Source: Patescibacteria group bacterium (lineage in GTDB: Bacteria > Patescibacteriota > Minisyncoccia > Phycocordibacterales > SIBU01). From it: a stretch of DNA of 5,328 nt. Below, piece after piece: positions 4,176-5,328 of this stretch (position 1 is its first letter; each line of letters begins with the position of its first letter). Location of the stretch: positions 1 to 5,328 of the forward strand of contig JAGWZX010000049.1 of assembly GCA_018968805.1 (NCBI GenBank), read 5' to 3'. Under the pieces are notes generated by a model that worked only from the letters and a program-made list of their open reading frames with translations, made no database searches and was not told the DNA's origin. The position numbers and the translations under genes were made by a program.

Positions 4176-4889
4176 TCACAACGGACCGTGTTTGCGCGCT
4201 AGGAAGTACGCGCTAGGCCCAAACCACATCCCGCGCAAGGGCTTCTGGAACGCACCCTCAAGCGAGAGCAGGAATTCCGTCGGGAAAATTCTCTTCAAGA
4301 CAGGCGATCGGAAGTTTGACACGCTCCTCGCCTCGATGATAGTGAACCCTATGGTCGTCAGGATAAGCGAAATATCGCGCGGAACGTGATTGACGAAAGA
4401 ATTACGCGAAGAGACATCGTCGTCGCGCTTGCCTCGCAAAATCCTAAGAACGCGATTCTTGAAGTGGTATTTGTTCGGTATCTCGAGGATAAAATACCCT
4501 CCTGGTTTCAGAACCCTGTATATCTCCCGTATGGCTTTCTCCGGATCATGGATATAGTGGAATACGCGGGTGCAAACGGCCGTGTCAAAAGTGTCGTCCG
4601 AAAACGGCATACGCTCCGCCGTTCCGACGGAAAACTCGGCATAGAGCGTGCCGACCAAGCTCTTCTTGGCATGCTTGAGCTGTTCGGACGACGGATCAAC
4701 GATCGTGATGCGATTCGCTCGCTCTTTATAGACCTTGGCGATTCTTCCCGTGCCGCCGCCGATATCGGCGAGCGATCCGACGGATGGTATGCGCGACAAA
4801 AGCGCGGCGACAGCCATTTTGTCGGCCCTATCTTCATACTCGCGTCCCTGCCAGAACGCCCCGTAATCGTATCCGTCGTAGTGCGCCAT
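4176..4889 (-). CDS. Class I SAM-dependent methyltransferase (Methyltransf_11/UbiE-like fold)
   Basis: The 237-residue product is a Rossmann-fold methyltransferase. Motif I, ADIGGGTGRI (41-50), binds S-adenosylmethionine. The acidic residue ending strand beta-2 is D65 in ITIVDPS. TAERMPFSDDTFDTAVC (90-106) is the motif II region, where a Phe-Asp pair ends beta-4, and LKPGGYFILEIPN (127-139) is motif III. The last third (145-237) varies and includes a hydrophobic, aromatic segment (MWFGPSAYFLARK) of the kind that recognises substrate; a small molecule, lipid or sugar is more likely than DNA or rRNA, but the substrate is unknown. Enzymes of this style often sit in cell-envelope gene sets. The ATG at 4889 has no Shine-Dalgarno. 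The membrane protein gene ends 39 bases upstream, so the two could share a transcript, although an extended -10 element lies in the gap. Confidence 0.93.
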   Translation of the reverse strand: MAHYDGYDYGAFWQGREYEDRADKMAVAALLSRIPSVGSLADIGGGTGRIAKVYKERANRITIVDPSSEQLKHAKKSLVGTLYAEFSVGTAERMPFSDDTFDTAVCTRVFHYIHDPEKAIREIYRVLKPGGYFILEIPNKYHFKNRVLRILRGKRDDDVSSRNSFVNHVPRDISLILTTIGFTIIEARSVSNFRSPVLKRIFPTEFLLSLEGAFQKPLRGMWFGPSAYFLARKHGPL

Positions 4890-4925
4890 GTTTGCCGTTT
4901 TATGCGGTCACCCGGTTTCGCCGGT

Positions 4926-4934
4926 ATCTTAGCA
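4926..4934 (-). promoter_or_regulatory. Possible extended -10 promoter for the methyltransferase
   Basis: On the minus strand TGCTAAGAT gives a TG-n-TAAGAT extended -10 (TAAGAT at 4931-4926). No -35 is seen at the usual distance, which extended -10 promoters tolerate. Transcription would begin near 4919, about 30 bases before the ATG. It overlaps the stop codon of the upstream gene. Confidence 0.4.
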
Positions 4935-5177
4935 TATCAACCCCAATTTGGTGGCGTTGTAATACGATGATAATTTTGTGCCGAATCGCCGTTCCGAAAT
5001 TCTTGCAAGCTCCCTTGGGTTAATGTCGCAAAATTCGGCACGACGGCCGGCTGTTTTGACGGCGGATTGGCCGAGAGCGACGCTGGTCCATTCGCAAGCG
5101 GACCGAACAAACAAGTAAAGATAAACGGACGCGGCAACGAAAGTAGCGGCGAACATCAGGGGGATATTTTTATTCAT
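4929..5177 (-). CDS. Small single-helix membrane or secreted protein, unknown function
   Basis: The 82-residue product from ATG 5177 starts MNKNIPLMFAATFVAASVYL. A hydrophobic segment of about 20 residues (5-24) with Lys before it and Arg after it looks like an N-terminal membrane anchor or an uncleaved signal. The remainder is soluble, with Cys at 28, 50 and 82 and a basic helix-like stretch (NPRELARISERRFG, 53-66). No family is recognised. GGAGG lies only one base before the ATG, too close for normal use. The frame extends upstream to a TTG at 5240, but that segment (KYPITVIYRIFTDTLYHSGG) covers regulatory-looking direct repeats. The gene is modestly supported by its length, its TM segment and its placement just ahead of the methyltransferase on the same strand. 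Confidence 0.5.
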   Translation of the reverse strand: MNKNIPLMFAATFVAASVYLYLFVRSACEWTSVALGQSAVKTAGRRAEFCDINPRELARISERRFGTKLSSYYNATKLGLIC

Positions 5178-5200
5178 GCCTCCAGAATGGTAAAGAGTGT

Positions 5201-5218
5201 CTGTAAAGATTCTGTAAA
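5201..5218. promoter_or_regulatory. PhoB/OmpR-type direct repeat (candidate response-regulator site)
   Basis: On the plus strand CTGTAAA-GATT-CTGTAAA: two identical heptamers with an 11-bp period, the geometry of a Pho box (CTGTCAT-N4-CTGTCAT). A third, weaker copy, GTAAA at 5190-5194, lies 13 bases from the next. On the minus strand the site is TTTACAG repeats, with a possible -10 TACCAT (5192-5187) eight bases downstream and the small membrane protein ATG at 5177. Confidence 0.45.
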
Positions 5219-5328
5219 TTACGGTTATCGGGTATTTCAAGAAAAACGTTCATGCGGTATATTGGTATACGCTCGCCACAACCCGGTGACCGAGCATGCG
5301 ATATGGAATCACTTATAATCTTTTCGGC

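Noticed and set aside
4160..4185. Start of a tmRNA (GGGGCTGAT resembles the 5' end of ssrA)
   Set aside because: The match ends after nine bases, and the following sequence is the 3' end of the methyltransferase gene.
4386..4970. 194-codon plus-strand frame opposite the methyltransferase
   Set aside because: The methyltransferase frame has all class I motifs in order, while the opposite product shows no domain.
4978..5041. GTGCCGAAT/ATTCGGCAC inverted repeat
   Set aside because: Nine-base arms about 46 bases apart are expected about once by chance in a window this size, and they lie in a coding frame.
5250..5300. A partial tRNA (GCGGTATATTGGTATACGC looks like a D arm)
   Set aside because: No anticodon arm or T-loop consensus follows; it is better described as a local inverted repeat (GCTCG 5271-5275 with CGAGC 5291-5295).
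5314..5319. Plus-strand TATAAT near the right edge, possibly a promoter of a rightward gene
   Set aside because: No -35 at 16-18 bases and the downstream gene is outside the window, so it cannot be supported.

Overview
This window looks like a piece of a small-genome, ultra-reduced bacterium, most likely from the Candidate Phyla Radiation (Patescibacteria/Parcubacteria type). That placement is an inference. It rests on compact genes all on the minus strand, almost no Shine-Dalgarno sequences, at least two promoters placed so that transcripts would be leaderless, a tRNA gene without an encoded CCA end, an Arg/Gly-rich DEAD-box helicase N-terminus, and a two-helix membrane protein of a style common in that group. 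TGA is used as a stop codon in two genes and never occurs inside a recognised frame, so this is not a code-25 lineage such as Gracilibacteria. Base composition is moderate, near half GC.

Layout in the direction of transcription (right to left): a small single-helix membrane protein (5177-4929) preceded by PhoB-box-like direct repeats; a class I SAM-dependent methyltransferase (4889-4176); a 262-base stretch with no supported gene; a YdeI/OmdA-family protein (3865-3548); a five-bladed beta-propeller glycosidase-like protein of the GH130/GH43 type (3514-2486), which overlaps by ATGA an M24 family Xaa-Pro aminopeptidase (2489-1401); a two-helix membrane protein (1345-881); a tRNA-Arg with anticodon GCG (769-698); a non-coding stretch holding a tRNA-like inverted-repeat element (613-545); and the first 129 codons of a DEAD-box RNA helicase (387-1, running off the left edge).

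The only tight functional linkage visible is the glycosidase-like/aminopeptidase pair, joined by a 4-base start-stop overlap; the YdeI-family gene 33 bases upstream may belong to the same transcript. The other genes appear to have their own promoters. I see no phage, transposon, CRISPR or defence system. The most unusual signals are below the gene level: two perfect long hairpins inside the aminopeptidase coding sequence (15-bp arms at 2067-2099, 14-bp arms at 2177-2208), the tRNA-like element that repeats the 3' end of the neighbouring tRNA, and the -10 box that overlaps the apparent start codon of the two-helix protein and so points to a leaderless start.
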